NCBI GenBank assembly: GCA_019420265.1
Contig: JAHZHM010000063.1
Location: 1 to 5,970, forward strand
Source: Clostridiales bacterium
GTDB lineage: Bacteria; Bacillota; Clostridia; Christensenellales; Christensenellaceae
DNA length: 5,970 nucleotides
Direction: 5' to 3'
Positions within the stretch are counted from its first letter, which is position 1. Each line of letters opens with the position of its first letter. A program made the position numbers and the translations under genes. Under the pieces are notes generated by a model. It was not told the origin of the DNA. It ran no database searches and saw only the letters and a program-made list of their open reading frames with translations. Positions 5,585-5,970 of this stretch are shown one piece after another.

Positions 5585-5845
5585 ATGGAAACAATCAATC
5601 AAACTGTTGCCCGGAGCGTTTTACAGCTCCGCAAGAAAGCCGGTCTCTCGCAACTGATGCTGGCAACTGAGGCCAGGATTGCGCTCAAAACACTGCATAC
5701 TGCTGAACGCGCCGCTAGTAATTTGAGGCTAAGCACCCTGGAGAAGATGGTCGGTGCGTTTGGCATTCCCGTTGCGCGGCTTTTTGAGGAAAAGCAGAGT
5801 GCGCCGGGCTTGGATGCGCTGATAGAGCTTCTGGTGGAGTGTTGA
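5585..5845 (+). CDS. Small XRE-family helix-turn-helix transcriptional regulator
   Basis: An 86-residue protein that is nearly all one Cro/C1-type helix-turn-helix domain. VARSVLQLRKKAGLSQLMLATEARIALKTLHTAER (residues 8-42) follows the XRE pattern of first helix, LRKKAGLSQ turn, recognition helix and ER; the last helices (LRLSTLEKMVGAFGIPVARLFEE) are also typical. There is no extra effector, peptidase or membrane domain. The start is firm: GGGAGGAG at 5574-5581 precedes the ATG, with 5 nt between GGAGG and the start. The short C-terminal extension could support dimerisation. A 23-bp inverted repeat in its promoter suggests autoregulation. Proteins of this kind occur as antitoxin-like, phage-derived or housekeeping regulators; no partner toxin or phage gene is visible, so the targets remain unknown. 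Confidence 0.88.
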   Translation: METINQTVARSVLQLRKKAGLSQLMLATEARIALKTLHTAERAASNLRLSTLEKMVGAFGIPVARLFEEKQSAPGLDALIELLVEC

Positions 5846-5970
5846 GAGATATTTCTCCCCGCCTATGAAAAAGGGTGGGAGACTTTGCACGCTACAGATG
5901 GTGAATCGCAGAATGAGCTGATAAAATGGAGAGAGGAAGGATTTTGTTTATTTCGATTTGAGGGGGAGTG

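Noticed and set aside
5854..5882. Hairpin TCTCCC / GGGAGA downstream of the XRE gene
   Set aside because: The stem is only 6 bp with internal mismatches towards the loop and is not followed by a T run, so I do not call it a terminator.
5866..5970. Possible start of another gene after the XRE regulator
   Set aside because: Short frames from the ATGs here hit stops within about 20 codons and lack ribosome binding sites. GAGGGGGAG near 5962 could serve a gene starting beyond the window, but nothing can be shown.

Overview
The window looks like chromosomal DNA of a moderately G+C-rich member of the Firmicutes, most likely a clostridial-type anaerobe. This rests on gene content and order: obgE, yhbY, nadD, yqeK and rsfS form a conserved housekeeping cluster in that phylum. 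Strong AGGAGG-type ribosome binding sites and U-rich intrinsic terminators fit the same picture. No marker here allows a finer assignment.

Layout. (1) Positions 1-1121 hold the 3' two thirds of obgE (GTPase for 50S assembly; its N-terminal Obg fold lies outside the window) and yhbY (CRM-domain ribosome-assembly protein). They end at a hairpin terminator near 1153-1183. (2) Positions 1182-2080, minus strand, hold an unrecognised four-helix membrane protein gene. It is broken in the middle by a partial duplication: a 41-bp direct repeat with a 57-bp period, net gain 44 bp by reconstruction. It lies convergent to yhbY, shares the terminator with it, and splits the usual obgE-yhbY-nadD run. (3) Positions 2159-3811 hold a probable promoter and the tightly overlapping trio nadD-yqeK-rsfS (NAD synthesis, HD-domain nucleotide hydrolase, ribosome silencing). 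(4) Positions 3858-5393 hold a separate unit: an extended -10 promoter, a secreted and membrane-anchored D-alanyl-D-alanine carboxypeptidase with an unusually arginine-rich tail, and a strong terminator. (5) Positions 5394-5970 hold a small XRE-type regulator whose promoter region contains a near-perfect 23-bp inverted repeat, then about 125 bp with no gene I can support.

The genes join ribosome biogenesis and silencing (Obg, YhbY, RsfS), NAD synthesis (NadD), dinucleotide turnover (YqeK) and peptidoglycan trimming (the carboxypeptidase). I see no transposase, phage gene, CRISPR array, tRNA or rRNA, and no convincing new multi-gene system. The most informative oddities are the reconstructable disruption of the minus-strand membrane gene, the candidate operator in front of the XRE gene, the non-canonical Obg G4 motif and the basic tail of the carboxypeptidase.
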